Shown in pieces: positions 22,984 through 33,486 of a stretch of DNA of 36,075 bases. Below the pieces are notes generated by a model that did not search any database, had not been told where the DNA came from, and worked only from the letters and a program-made list of their open reading frames with translations. This DNA comes from Brooklawnia sp937867175 (GTDB lineage: Bacteria > Actinomycetota > Actinomycetes > Propionibacteriales > Propionibacteriaceae). How positions within the stretch are numbered: the first letter of the stretch is position 1; each line of letters starts with the position of its first letter. The DNA is taken from assembly GCA_036821905.1 (NCBI GenBank), contig DAISIR010000026.1, forward strand, positions 1 to 36,075. Direction: 5' to 3'. The translations under genes and the position numbers were made by a program.

Positions 22984-23082
22984 GGCGTCAATCTTGCCGC
23001 GGCCTGGCTGCCAGAACGAGGGCCAGCAGCTCAGATGGGGGACTGGTCAGGGTCGCGGGTGGGCCCATTGGCCGGGGCGGGC

Positions 23083-23088
23083 TATCGT
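23083..23088 (+). promoter_or_regulatory. -10 box before pcrA
   Basis: TATCGT followed by 9 bp and the ATG at 23098. A leaderless or very short-leader transcript is predicted. Confidence 0.4.
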
Positions 23089-23097
23089 GGGAGCGCC

Positions 23098-25497
23098 ATG
23101 AGTCAGCCAGATCTGTTCGCCGCTTTTGCCGCCGCGTCCGAACCGAAATCATCCGCGATCGCGGTCGCGGATGCGGTGTTGCTGGACGGCCTCAACGTGC
23201 CGCAGCGAGAAGCGGTGGTGCACGCCGGCAGCCCGGTGCTGGTCGTGGCCGGCGCGGGCTCCGGCAAGACCCGGGTGCTGACCCGCCGGATCGCCTACCT
23301 GGTGGCCGAACGCGATGTGCATCCCGGCTCGATTCTGGCCATCACGTTCACCAACAAGGCCGCCGCCGAGATGCGTTCCCGGGTCGTCGACCTGGTGGGC
23401 AATCGGGCACGTTTGATGTGGGTCTCCACGTTCCATTCCGCCTGTGTGCGCATCCTGCGGTCCGAGATCGACGCGCTGGGCTACCGCAGGACCTTCTCGA
23501 TCTACGACGACACCGACGCGAAACGGCTGATGACGCTGGTGGCCCGAGACCAGAACCTCGACCCGAAGAAGTTCCCGCCCCGCTCACTGCTCAACTGGGT
23601 CAGCAACTGCAAGAACGAACTGGTCGACCCCGCCAAGGCCGGCGCCAAGGCGTCCGGGCTCGACGAAGTACATGCCGCCGCCTACGCCGAGTACGACAAG
23701 CGGCTTCGGGCCGCGAACGCGCTCGATTTCGACGATCTGATCATGAAGACCGTCGAGTTGTTCCAGCAGCACCCGCAGGTGCGCGAGGCCTACCGACGCC
23801 GATTCCGGCAGGTGCTGGTTGACGAATACCAGGACACCAACCACGCCCAATACCTGCTGATCAAGCAACTCTGCGGCAACCTGGGGCCGGACGACGGACT
23901 GCCCGATGACGTGCCACGCATCCCCCCCGGTGAGCTGATGGTGGTCGGCGATTCCGACCAGTCGATCTACGCGTTCCGCGGTGCCACCATCCGCAACATC
24001 CTCGACTTCGGCGACGACTTCCCGGGTGCACGCACGATCCTGCTGGAGCAGAACTACCGCTCCACACAGACGGTCCTGTCGGCGGCCAACGCGGTGATCA
24101 AACAAAACTCCAACCGGCCGGCGAAGCGGCTGTGGAGCGATTCCGGTGACGGCGAGAAGATCGTCGGATATGTCGCAGACACCGAGCACGACGAGGCCAG
24201 GTTCGTGGCCTCCGAGATCGACGAACTGGTCGACAAGGGGCACGGTCGCTACGGCGAGATGGCAGTCTTCTACCGCACCAACGCCCAGTCCCGGGCGTTC
24301 GAAGAGGTCTTCATCCGGGTCGGCCTGCCGTATCGGGTGGTTGGCGGGGTGCGATTCTACGAGCGCCGGGAGATCCGCGACGCCATCGCCTACCTGCGTG
24401 CCATCGCCAACCCCGCTGACGACGTCTCGCTGCGCCGCATCCTCAATGTCCCGAAGCGGGGTATCGGCGAACGCGCCGAGGCCTGCTTGGGCATGCTGGC
24501 TGCCAGCGAGCAGATCACCTTCACCGAAGCGATCGACCGTGCCGAGCAGGCCCCCGGATTGGCCAGCCGCTCACTGAACCAGGTCAGACAGTTCGCTCAG
24601 CTGATGTCCGACTTGCGGGCCATGGTCACCGAGGAGCGGCCGGCCAGCGAGATCCTGGAGGCCGTACTGAACAAGTCCGGGATGCTGAGTGAACTCAAGG
24701 CGTCCACCGACCCGCAGGACGAAACCCGGGTGGAGAACCTCGTCGAATTGGTGAAGGTAGCCCAGGAGTTCGTCGCCCAGGCGACCGTGCAGGATCTCGG
24801 TGGGGCCGGTGAGGAGTTCGAGTTGGCGTCCGAGTTGGTGGGCGGGATGCCCGAGCCGGACGCCACGCTGCCGGCATTCCTGGAGCGAATCGCGTTGGTG
24901 GCAGATTCCGACCAGATCCCCGACGACGGCTCTGGGGTCGTCACGCTGATGACGCTACACACTGCGAAGGGCCTGGAGTTCGACACCGTCTTCCTGACCG
25001 GACTTGAGGACGGCATCTTCCCGCACATGCGGGCGATGACCGATCCGGCCGAACTGCAGGAGGAGCGCCGATTGGCCTACGTCGGTATCACCCGGGCACG
25101 CAAGCGTCTCTACCTGAGTCGTTCTGCGGTCCGCACCCTGTTCGGCAAACCCGCCTACAACCCGGCCAGCCGCTTCCTGGCGGAGGTCCCCGCGGAATTG
25201 ATCGATTGGCGCCGGGTCGGTTCCGAGGTGGCCAATTGGGCGTCCAGTTCCGCCGAACGCAGCGCCTCGGCGCGGGCGGTGGTCGGGGCAGGTACCGTCT
25301 TCGGTTCCGGACGCGGACCGGTCAGCAAGGACCTTCCCGTGCTCAAGTCCGGCGATCGCGTCCTGCATGCCACCTTCGGATTGGGTGAGGTGGTTGCCAG
25401 TAGCGGGGTCGGTGAACAGGCGAAGGTGGACGTCGACTTCGGCTCGGCAGGGGTGAAGCGACTCGCCGTGAAATACGCGCCGATGGAGAAGCTCTGA
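23098..25497 (+). CDS. pcrA: ATP-dependent DNA helicase PcrA/UvrD
   Basis: A 799-residue superfamily 1A 3'-5' helicase for nucleotide excision repair and clearing of replication or transcription blocks. Motifs in order: Q motif LNVPQREAV, Walker A GAGSGKT at 52-58 (K57), TFTNKAAAEM (Ia), VDEYQDTN (II), GDSDQSIYAFRGA (III), NYRSTQTV (IV), TLHTAKGLEFDTVFLTG (V), and RRLAYVGITRARKRLYL (VI). The C-terminus (GDRVLHATFGLGEVVA) is the Tudor-like RNA-polymerase-binding domain typical of PcrA. The ATG at 23098 is chosen over the GTG-type frame start upstream because of the -10 box and because MSQPDLFAAF begins the family-like part. Confidence 0.96.
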   Translation: MSQPDLFAAFAAASEPKSSAIAVADAVLLDGLNVPQREAVVHAGSPVLVVAGAGSGKTRVLTRRIAYLVAERDVHPGSILAITFTNKAAAEMRSRVVDLVGNRARLMWVSTFHSACVRILRSEIDALGYRRTFSIYDDTDAKRLMTLVARDQNLDPKKFPPRSLLNWVSNCKNELVDPAKAGAKASGLDEVHAAAYAEYDKRLRAANALDFDDLIMKTVELFQQHPQVREAYRRRFRQVLVDEYQDTNHAQYLLIKQLCGNLGPDDGLPDDVPRIPPGELMVVGDSDQSIYAFRGATIRNILDFGDDFPGARTILLEQNYRSTQTVLSAANAVIKQNSNRPAKRLWSDSGDGEKIVGYVADTEHDEARFVASEIDELVDKGHGRYGEMAVFYRTNAQSRAFEEVFIRVGLPYRVVGGVRFYERREIRDAIAYLRAIANPADDVSLRRILNVPKRGIGERAEACLGMLAASEQITFTEAIDRAEQAPGLASRSLNQVRQFAQLMSDLRAMVTEERPASEILEAVLNKSGMLSELKASTDPQDETRVENLVELVKVAQEFVAQATVQDLGGAGEEFELASELVGGMPEPDATLPAFLERIALVADSDQIPDDGSGVVTLMTLHTAKGLEFDTVFLTGLEDGIFPHMRAMTDPAELQEERRLAYVGITRARKRLYLSRSAVRTLFGKPAYNPASRFLAEVPAELIDWRRVGSEVANWASSSAERSASARAVVGAGTVFGSGRGPVSKDLPVLKSGDRVLHATFGLGEVVASSGVGEQAKVDVDFGSAGVKRLAVKYAPMEKL

Positions 25498-25509
25498 GCC
25501 GGGCGCCGG

Positions 25510-25515
25510 TAGGCT
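25510..25515 (+). promoter_or_regulatory. Leaderless promoter -10 box of sucC
   Basis: TAGGCT followed by 6 bp and the GTG at 25522. The same hexamer with the same spacing occurs before purN. Confidence 0.55.
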
Positions 25516-25521
25516 GAACAG

Positions 25522-26715
25522 GTGGATCTTTTCGAGTATCAGGCGCGAGATCTGTTCGAGGCCCATGGCGTCCCAGTGCCGGGAGGTATCGTGGCCACGA
25601 CCCCTGATGAGGCGGCCGACGCGGCGAAGCGGCTGGGCACACCAGTGACGGTGGTCAAGGCGCAAGTCAAGACCGGTGGCCGCGGCAAGGCGGGCGGGGT
25701 GAAGGTCGTGAAGTCGCCCGAAGCGGCCCGTGAGGCCGCGGAGAAGATCCTCGGTATGGACATCAAGGGTCACACCGTCCGAGCGGTCATGGTCGCCGAA
25801 GGTATCGACATCGCCGAAGAATACTACTTCTCGCTGCTGGTCGACCGGGCCGAGCGGACCTGGCTCGCGATGTGCTCGGTGCAGGGCGGCATGGACATCG
25901 AGACACTGGCCGCCGAACATCCTGACGCACTGGCCCGCGTGCCGGTCGATCCGCGGACCGGGTTGGACGCCGCGAAGGCCGCCGAGGTGGTCGCTGCAGC
26001 TGGCTTCCGCACCGAGGACCGTGCGAAGGTCGCCGATGTGCTGGTCAGGTTGGGGGAGGTGTTCGTCGCCGAGGACGCCACCTTGGTCGAGGTGAACCCG
26101 CTGGTCAAGACCGGTGATGGACGCTTCATTGCAGCCGACGGCAAGGTCAGCCTGGACGCCAACGCAGGCTTTCGGCATCCTGACCACGCGGCGCTGGCCG
26201 ATACCTCGACCACCGACCCGCTGGAGTTGGCTGCTGCGGAGCGCGACCTCAACTACGTCAAGCTCGACGGTGTCGTCGGCATCATCGGCAACGGCGCAGG
26301 CCTGGTGATGAGCACCTTGGACGTGGTAGCTGCCGCCGGCGCAGACCTACCCGGCTCTCCGGCACCGGCGAACTTCCTCGACATCGGCGGTGGCGCCTCG
26401 GCCCACGTGATGGCCGAGGGCTTGGGGATCATCCTGTCCGACCCGCAGGTGCGGTCGGTCTTCGTCAATGTCTTCGGCGGCATCACCGCCTGCGACGAGG
26501 TGGCCAACGGCATCAAGCAGGCCTTGGAGATGCTGGGTGAGCAGGCCACCCGGCCGATCGTCGTCCGACTGGACGGCAACGCAGTCGAGGAGGGACGCGC
26601 CATCCTGACCGAGCTGAACCACCCACAGGTCAGGTTGGCCAAGACCATGGACGATGGTGCCCGACTGGCCGCCGAACTCGCCGTCGATGCCGCTGCGAGC
26701 GAAAGGGAGGCCTGA
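25522..26715 (+). CDS. sucC: Succinyl-CoA ligase [ADP-forming], beta subunit
   Basis: Beta subunit (397 residues) of the TCA cycle enzyme interconverting succinyl-CoA and succinate with ATP/ADP. It starts VDLFEYQARDLFEAHGVPVP, the ATP-grasp N-terminus. KAQVKTGGRGKAGGVKVVKS binds ATP; EVNPLVKTGDGRFIAADGKV holds metal ligands; GNGAGLVMSTLDVV and FLDIGGGAS are the CoA-ligase domain loops. The GTG start sits 6 bp after TAGGCT. The last codons contain the AAAGGGAGG ribosome binding site for sucD. Confidence 0.97.
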   Translation: MDLFEYQARDLFEAHGVPVPGGIVATTPDEAADAAKRLGTPVTVVKAQVKTGGRGKAGGVKVVKSPEAAREAAEKILGMDIKGHTVRAVMVAEGIDIAEEYYFSLLVDRAERTWLAMCSVQGGMDIETLAAEHPDALARVPVDPRTGLDAAKAAEVVAAAGFRTEDRAKVADVLVRLGEVFVAEDATLVEVNPLVKTGDGRFIAADGKVSLDANAGFRHPDHAALADTSTTDPLELAAAERDLNYVKLDGVVGIIGNGAGLVMSTLDVVAAAGADLPGSPAPANFLDIGGGASAHVMAEGLGIILSDPQVRSVFVNVFGGITACDEVANGIKQALEMLGEQATRPIVVRLDGNAVEEGRAILTELNHPQVRLAKTMDDGARLAAELAVDAAASEREA

Positions 26716-26716
26716 G

Positions 26717-27598
26717 ATGGCGATTTGGTTGGGTGCTGAGTCCCGCATCATCGTCCAAGGCATGACCGGCAGCGAGGGACGCAAGCACACCGCCCGCATG
26801 CTCGCCTGCGGCAGCAAGATCGTGGCAGGTGTCACTCCCGGCAAGGGGGGAGGCTCGGTCGACTTCGACGGCACCCAACTACCGGTCTTCAACACGATCA
26901 GTGAGGCTATCGAGTCAACGGGTGCCAATACCTCGGTGGTCTTCGTCCCGCCGAGGTTCACCGGCGGCGCCGTCGACGAGGCGATCGAGGCCGGCCTCGA
27001 CCTGGTCGTCTGCATCACCGAAGGTGTGCCGGTCCAAGACACCGCGCGTTTCGTCAACCATGCTGTGGATGCCGGGGTCAGACTGATCGGACCGAACTGT
27101 CCCGGCATCATTTCGCCCGGCAAGTCGAATGCCGGTATCATCCCGGCCGACATCACCGGCGCCGGCCCGATCGGGTTGGTCAGCAAGTCCGGCACCCTCA
27201 CCTACCAGATGATGTACGAATTGCTCGACATCGGCTTCTCGACCGCTATCGGCATCGGCGGCGACCCGATCGTGGGTACCACACACATCGACGCGCTGAA
27301 GGCATTCGAGGCCGACCCCGAGACCCAGGCCATCGCGTTGATCGGAGAGATCGGGGGTGATGCGGAGGAGCGGGCTGCCGAGTACATCGCCGACAATGTG
27401 ACCAAGCCGGTGGTCGCCTACGTGGCCGGCTTCACCGCGCCCGAGGGGCGCACCATGGGGCACGCGGGCGCGATCGTCTCCGGCTCCTCAGGCACAGCAC
27501 AGGCCAAGAAGGCAGCCTTCGAGGCGGTTGGGGTGACTGTCGGGCGCACCCCGAGCGAGACCGCCGAATTGATGCGCCGGATCCTGCGAGGAAAATGA
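26717..27598 (+). CDS. sucD: Succinyl-CoA ligase [ADP-forming], alpha subunit
   Basis: Alpha subunit (293 residues) carrying the phosphohistidine. The N-terminus MAIWLGAESRIIVQGMTGSE is the CoA-binding Rossmann fold; GPNCPGIISPGKSN is conserved, and H249 in GRTMGHAGAIVSG is the phosphorylated His. The ATG at 26717 is chosen for the AAAGGGAGG ribosome binding site (26702-26710), 6 bp upstream, and lies one base after the sucC stop. Its stop overlaps the next ATG (ATGA). Confidence 0.97.
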   Translation: MAIWLGAESRIIVQGMTGSEGRKHTARMLACGSKIVAGVTPGKGGGSVDFDGTQLPVFNTISEAIESTGANTSVVFVPPRFTGGAVDEAIEAGLDLVVCITEGVPVQDTARFVNHAVDAGVRLIGPNCPGIISPGKSNAGIIPADITGAGPIGLVSKSGTLTYQMMYELLDIGFSTAIGIGGDPIVGTTHIDALKAFEADPETQAIALIGEIGGDAEERAAEYIADNVTKPVVAYVAGFTAPEGRTMGHAGAIVSGSSGTAQAKKAAFEAVGVTVGRTPSETAELMRRILRGK

Positions 27599-28959
27599 GG
27601 CTGGGTAGGCGGAGCCGTAATGAGCCGAGCGTCCGCGTTCGGCAGTTAGAGGCGGTGGCACCGGCCGCAACACCGTGGCGGCTTCCCTGGCCGCTGATGA
27701 CGGTACTGGCCGCGGTGGTCACAGCCGCTGCCGGTTGGATCCTGGTGACCGGGTTCTGCGTCCTCGGGTGGATCTCGGTGCCTCAGATCAAGGCCTCCTC
27801 CGTGCTGCAACTGGGCACGCAGGGCTGGTTGCTGGCGCACGGAATCTCGGTGGGCCTGCCGGGCGCGCAGCTGTCGATCATGCCGCTCGGCCTGACTCTG
27901 TTGATCATCGCCATCGGCTTGGGTGCCTGCCAGCAGGCCGTCCTCCATTCGCAGCCACCAGCCAACGGGCAGGTGGGCATCAGGGTCGCCCGGATGGGGT
28001 TGGCCTTCGGGTTGACCTACATCATCCTCATCGGTGTTGGCCGCGGGTGGACGGAGGGCGACCGGGCGGGGCAGGCGTCCCTCCTCACCGCGGTTGTGCT
28101 GGTCTTCGGCCTTGGTCTGGTCGCCAGCGCTCGCGCCCTGGGCTGGCGGCCGGAGATGCCCAGTTGGGTCAAGGGGGCCGGGCTGGCCGTGTCGGCCGGG
28201 CTGGCCGTGCTGGTGGTCGGCGGCGCAGCCGTCTTCGTCGCCGCGCTGGTCGCCGGCAACAATCGCATCACCATGATCCACGATGCCCTGCAGCCGGGTG
28301 GCCTGGGTGGTGTCATGCTGCTGCTCGGCCAGTTGGCCTGGTTGCCCAACTTCGTCCTGTGGTGCGGTGCGTGGGCCACCGGTGCCGGTGTCCAGTTGGG
28401 GCTCGGCACCGTGATCTCACCCGCCCGGAGCCAAGTCGGCATGCTGCCCGCGATCCCGATCTTCGGGGCGGTGCCGCCAGCAGGGCCGATGCCACAGGCC
28501 AGCCTCATCTGGCTGGTCTGGCCCGCGCTCGCCGGGATCGCGGCCGCCTACGTGATGGTCAGGTGGCTGCAGCGAGACGCAGCAGCGCGCGGTCAGCGGC
28601 TGCGTCTCGACCTGGCAGCCCTGCTCGGTGCACTGGCCGGCATCGTCGGCGGACTTGCGTTCCTGCTGCTGCAGTTGCTCGCGGGAGGCGACCTTGGCAG
28701 CGTCCGGCTGGTTGATCTCGGAGCGCGCAGGCAGGCGTTGGCGATCATGGCCTCCACATCGATGGGGCTGGCAGGCATGGTCACCGGCGCGATCCTGGGC
28801 TGGCGAGGGCTCCGTGGCGACCAGCGATCGGCCGGCCAGCCGATTGATGAGGCAGCTGTCCATACCACGGTGGTCAGCTCCCGGCGGGCAGCCGGCGACC
28901 CTGAGACCGACGTTCCCACCACTGTCGTGACTGCGCGGCAGACGACAGTCGACGAGTAG
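27595..28959 (+). CDS. perM: DUF6350/PerM-like integral membrane protein
   Basis: A 454-residue membrane protein with about 9-10 hydrophobic segments, an Arg-rich cytoplasmic N-terminus and a Ser/Thr-rich hydrophilic tail of about 50 residues. NNRITMIHDALQPGGLGGVML and WLPNFVLWCGAWATGAGVQLG are typical of the DUF6350 family. The sucD-perM-purN-purH order matches M. tuberculosis, where PerM supports cell division and persistence. The symbol rests on family and synteny, so function here is inferred. It is coupled to sucD by an ATGA overlap. Confidence 0.82.
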   Translation: MRLGRRSRNEPSVRVRQLEAVAPAATPWRLPWPLMTVLAAVVTAAAGWILVTGFCVLGWISVPQIKASSVLQLGTQGWLLAHGISVGLPGAQLSIMPLGLTLLIIAIGLGACQQAVLHSQPPANGQVGIRVARMGLAFGLTYIILIGVGRGWTEGDRAGQASLLTAVVLVFGLGLVASARALGWRPEMPSWVKGAGLAVSAGLAVLVVGGAAVFVAALVAGNNRITMIHDALQPGGLGGVMLLLGQLAWLPNFVLWCGAWATGAGVQLGLGTVISPARSQVGMLPAIPIFGAVPPAGPMPQASLIWLVWPALAGIAAAYVMVRWLQRDAAARGQRLRLDLAALLGALAGIVGGLAFLLLQLLAGGDLGSVRLVDLGARRQALAIMASTSMGLAGMVTGAILGWRGLRGDQRSAGQPIDEAAVHTTVVSSRRAAGDPETDVPTTVVTARQTTVDE

Positions 28960-28962
28960 GCT
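28957..28962 (+). promoter_or_regulatory. Leaderless promoter -10 box of purN, formed on the perM stop codon
   Basis: TAGGCT, whose TAG is the stop of the upstream membrane-protein gene, is followed by 6 bp and the GTG at 28969. No ribosome binding site lies between. Confidence 0.5.
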
Positions 28963-28968
28963 ACCGCC

Positions 28969-29533
28969 GTGGTCTGTCGTGTGGTCGTGCTGGTCTCGGG
29001 AACCGGAACCCTGCTGCAATCCCTGCTGGAATCCGGCGCCGAACCCGGGGCTGGTTTCCAGGTGGTGGCGGTGGGCTCGGAGCGTGCCGACGCGTTCGGG
29101 CTGGAACGAGCCGAAAGAGCTGGCGTGCCCAGCTTCGTCGTCCCCATGCTCGCCGACCGCGCGGAATGGGACCGCAGACTGACTGCGGCGGTGGCGCAGT
29201 GCCGCCCAGACCTGATCGTCAGCGCCGGCTTCATGAAGTTGGTCGGGCCGGCCTTCCTCGCCCGGTTCGGTGGGCGTTTCATCAACAGCCACCCGGCGCT
29301 GCTGCCCAGCTTCCCCGGCATGCACGGCGTCCGGGACGCCCTCGCCGCCGGGGTCAAGGTCAGCGGCACCACCATCTTCATGGTGGACGAAGGCGTGGAC
29401 ACCGGACACATCCTCGCGCAGCGTGCCGTCGACGTCCTGCCCGACGATACCGAGGCAACCCTGCACGAACGCATCAAGGTGGTCGAGCGCGAACTGCTCG
29501 TCCAAGTGGTCAACGAACTGGCGAAGGAGAGCA

Positions 29534-29541
<8 letters not shown>
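28969..29541 (+). CDS. purN: Phosphoribosylglycinamide formyltransferase 1
   Basis: GAR transformylase (190 residues) that transfers the formyl group of 10-formyl-THF to GAR in purine synthesis. The N-terminus VVLVSGTGTLLQSLLE is the phosphate-binding loop (usually SGxGSNLQ; here Thr-Leu replaces Ser-Asn). INSHPALLPSFPGMHGVRDAL carries the catalytic Asn and His, and VDEGVDTGHILAQ the catalytic Asp. Its 3' end overlaps purH by 8 bp and contains the purH ribosome binding site GAAGGAGA. FolD, encoded two genes on, helps make its cofactor. Confidence 0.95.
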
Positions 29542-31093
<1,552 letters not shown>

Positions 31094-31115
31094 GTTCCGG
31101 GCAAAGGGGCGAACA

Positions 31116-31958
31116 ATGGCTGCGCAACGCATGGACGGCAAACAGGTGGCCGCCCAAGTCAAGGAAGAACTGGCGGTGCGGGTGGCGGCGCTTCGAGAGC
31201 GCGGGGTCGTGCCCGGGTTGGGCACCGTCCTGGTTGGGGACGACCCCGGGAGCCAGCTCTACGTCGCCGGGAAGCATCGCGACTGCGCCCAGGTCGGGAT
31301 CGAATCGCTCCGGGTCGAGTTGCCCGCGGACGCGTCCGCGGCCCAGGTCGCCGAAGCCATCGAGGGCTTGAACGCCGACCCGCGGTGCACCGGCTACATC
31401 GTCCAACTGCCACTGCCGCAGCATCTGGACGACAACTGGGCGTTGGGATTGGTCGATCCGGCGAAGGACGCTGACGGGCTCGCGCCGGCGAACCTTGGCC
31501 GGCTGCTGTTGGGCGAACCCGCGCCGCTGCCCTGCACGCCGAGAGGGATCGTCGAGCTACTACGCCGCTACGACGTGCCGATCGCCGGCGCCGAGGTCTG
31601 CATCATCGGGCGCGGCACCACAGTCGGGCGCCCGCTGGGTGTGCTACTCAACCGCAAGTCGATCAACGCCACCGTCACGCTCTGCCATACCGGGACGCGC
31701 GACCTCGCCGCACATGTCCGGCGTGCCGACATCGTGGTTGCCGCCGTGGGACGCGCCCACCTGATCAACGCGGACATGGTCAAGCCCGGCGCGGTCTGCA
31801 TCGACGTCGGTGTCACCAGGGTGGACGGCAAGCCGGTCGGCGACCTTGCCCCGGACGTTTGGGAGGTGGCCTCGCTGGTCACCCCCAACCCTGGTGGCGT
31901 CGGTCCCATGACGCGGGCGATGCTCTTGGCCAATGTCGTCGACCTGGCCCACGGCTGA
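31116..31958 (+). CDS. folD: Bifunctional methylenetetrahydrofolate dehydrogenase/methenyltetrahydrofolate cyclohydrolase
   Basis: Interconverts 5,10-methylene-, methenyl- and 10-formyl-THF (280 residues). The active-site Y49-x3-K53 lies in SQLYVAGKHRD; YIVQLPLPQHLD and KDADGLAPANLGRL follow (the usual His after DGL is Ala here). IIGRGTTVGRPLGVLLNR is the NADP loop and TPNPGGVGPMTRAMLL the family C-terminal signature. The ATG at 31116 is chosen for AAAGGGG (31103-31109). It supplies formyl-THF to PurN and PurH just upstream. Confidence 0.96.
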   Translation: MAAQRMDGKQVAAQVKEELAVRVAALRERGVVPGLGTVLVGDDPGSQLYVAGKHRDCAQVGIESLRVELPADASAAQVAEAIEGLNADPRCTGYIVQLPLPQHLDDNWALGLVDPAKDADGLAPANLGRLLLGEPAPLPCTPRGIVELLRRYDVPIAGAEVCIIGRGTTVGRPLGVLLNRKSINATVTLCHTGTRDLAAHVRRADIVVAAVGRAHLINADMVKPGAVCIDVGVTRVDGKPVGDLAPDVWEVASLVTPNPGGVGPMTRAMLLANVVDLAHG

Positions 31959-31962
31959 TTCG

Positions 31963-32337
31963 ATGGAGGATGCGCAGGACGGCATCAAGAGGGAGGGGGA
32001 GGGACCTGCTGGTCAGGCGGAGCGCGTCCCAACCGAGCATGTTGAGGTCTCCGATCCGCCAGATCTGCGACCCGACTTCCTGAGTCCTTGGGCGCTGCTG
32101 GCGGTGCTGGTCTTCTTCGCGATCGGTGTCGGTCTGGTGGCGATGCGGCACTGGCGACGTGGCTCGGTCATGGTTGGCGGTTCGTTGGTGCTGGCGGGTT
32201 TGTTGCGTTGGGTGCTGCCGGAGCGGTTGGCGGGCCTGCTCGTTGTGCGCAGCAAGATCTTCGACGTGGCCTTGGGTCTGGGTGTGGGCACGGGCGTGGT
32301 GGTGCTGGGAATGGTCGTCCCCGGCACGTTCGAGTGA
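31963..32337 (+). CDS. DUF3017 domain membrane protein
   Basis: A 124-residue protein with a charged, Glu-rich N-terminus (1-45) and about three transmembrane segments (WALLAVLVFFAIGVGLVAM, SVMVGGSLVLAGLLRWVLP, VALGLGVGTGVVVLGMVV). ERLAGLLVVRSKIFDV between them is typical of DUF3017. It follows folD by 4 bp, as in M. tuberculosis and many actinobacteria, so co-transcription is likely, but the function is unknown. An alternative in-frame start lies 30 bp upstream inside folD. It is convergent with mdh; I see no clear terminator in the 52-bp gap. Confidence 0.85.
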   Translation: MEDAQDGIKREGEGPAGQAERVPTEHVEVSDPPDLRPDFLSPWALLAVLVFFAIGVGLVAMRHWRRGSVMVGGSLVLAGLLRWVLPERLAGLLVVRSKIFDVALGLGVGTGVVVLGMVVPGTFE

Positions 32338-32389
32338 CGCACCGGGGACGATTCAGCCTGTCCGACTGGTTACTGTCCGGTCAGATCGA

Positions 32390-33373
32390 TCAGATCAGGC
32401 CCAAGTCCTTGACGGCCTGTTGCTCGTCCTGGAGCTCGGCGATCGAACGGTCGATGCGGTCTTGGCTGAAGCCATCGATGCTCAGGCCCTGGACGATCTC
32501 GTACTTGCCGTCACGCACGACACACGGGAACGAACTGATCAAGCCCTCAGGCACGCCGTAGGAGCCGTCGCTCGGCACCGCCATCGAAACCCAGTCACCC
32601 TCGGGGGTGCCGAGCACCCAGTCGCGCATGTGCTCGACGGTGGCGTTGGCCGCAGAAGCAGCCGAGCTGGCGCCGCGGGCCTCGATGATGGCCGCGCCGC
32701 GCTTGGCGACCTGCGGGATGAACGTGTTCTCAACCCAGGCCTGGTCGACCAGTGGGCCGGCGTCCTGGCCGCTGACCTTGGCATGGAAGACGTCGGGGTA
32801 CTGGGTGGACGAGTGGTTGCCCCAGATCGTCATCTTGGTGATCTCGCCGACGCCAACCCCGACCTTCTTGGCGAGCTGAGCCTTGGCGCGGTTGTGGTCA
32901 AGCCGGGTGAGCGCGTTGAAGCGATCGCGCGGGATGTCTGGGGCATTGCTCATCGCGATCAGGGCATTGGTGTTGGCGGGGTTGCCGGTGATCAGGATGC
33001 GCACGTCATCGGCGGCCGAATCGTTGAGGGCCCGGCCCTGGGCGGTGAAGATGGCGCCGTTTGCACTGAGCAGGTCGCCGCGCTCCATGCCAGCCTTGCG
33101 GGGCATCGCGCCGACGAGCATGGCGAGGTTCGCACCCTCGAAGACCTTCTTGGGATCATCGCCGATCACCACGTTGGTCAGGTTGGGGAATGCGCCATCC
33201 TCCAGTTCCATGACCACACCTTCCAGCGCCTTGAGCGCGGGGGTGATCTCTAGCAGCCGCAACTCAATCGGACGGTCGCCCAGCAGCGAACCGCTGGCGA
33301 TCCGGAAGAGCAGGCTGTAACAGATCTGGCCGGCCGCGCCGGTGACGGCCACCTTGACGGGAGTCTCGCTCAC
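32390..33373 (-). CDS. mdh: Malate dehydrogenase
   Basis: NAD-dependent MDH of the TCA cycle (327 residues), of the actinobacterial/cytosolic-like type. The dinucleotide loop is VAVTGAAGQICYSLLFRIASG (the usual Gly before Tyr is Cys here). VGAMPRKAGMERGDLL is the mobile loop with substrate Arg residues; GNPANTNALIA, TRLDHNRAKAQLA and IWGNHSSTQYPD (catalytic His) follow. The GTG start has AGAGGA 6 bp upstream on the minus strand. It faces the folD operon tail to tail and lies 113 bp after purU. Confidence 0.96.
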   Translation of the reverse strand: MSETPVKVAVTGAAGQICYSLLFRIASGSLLGDRPIELRLLEITPALKALEGVVMELEDGAFPNLTNVVIGDDPKKVFEGANLAMLVGAMPRKAGMERGDLLSANGAIFTAQGRALNDSAADDVRILITGNPANTNALIAMSNAPDIPRDRFNALTRLDHNRAKAQLAKKVGVGVGEITKMTIWGNHSSTQYPDVFHAKVSGQDAGPLVDQAWVENTFIPQVAKRGAAIIEARGASSAASAANATVEHMRDWVLGTPEGDWVSMAVPSDGSYGVPEGLISSFPCVVRDGKYEIVQGLSIDGFSQDRIDRSIAELQDEQQAVKDLGLI

Positions 33374-33411
33374 AAGGATTCCTCTTCTCGATATTGGGTT
33401 CTGAGCTTATG

Positions 33412-33417
33412 AACCTA
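33412..33417 (-). promoter_or_regulatory. Candidate mdh -10 box
   Basis: TAGGTT on the minus strand, about 38 bp before the GTG start, would give a leader of roughly 30 nt holding the AGAGGA site. No good -35 is visible. Confidence 0.35.
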
Positions 33418-33444
33418 GGCTAAACCAGCTGGGTCGCGCCGTGG

Positions 33445-33479
33445 GGGCCGGGGTTGATACCCAGCCCGGGTGCCGGCCC
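33445..33479 (-). terminator. Weak candidate hairpin after purU
   Basis: GGGCCGG (33445-33451) and CCGGCCC (33473-33479) can pair over a 21-nt loop that contains a smaller GGGT/ACCC pairing. No T-run follows, so termination is uncertain. Confidence 0.3.
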
Positions 33480-33486
33480 GACAACC

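Noticed and set aside
32126..33253. 375-residue plus-strand frame from DUF3017 into mdh
   Set aside because: It runs out of frame over DUF3017 and antisense over mdh, both well supported; no domain is visible.
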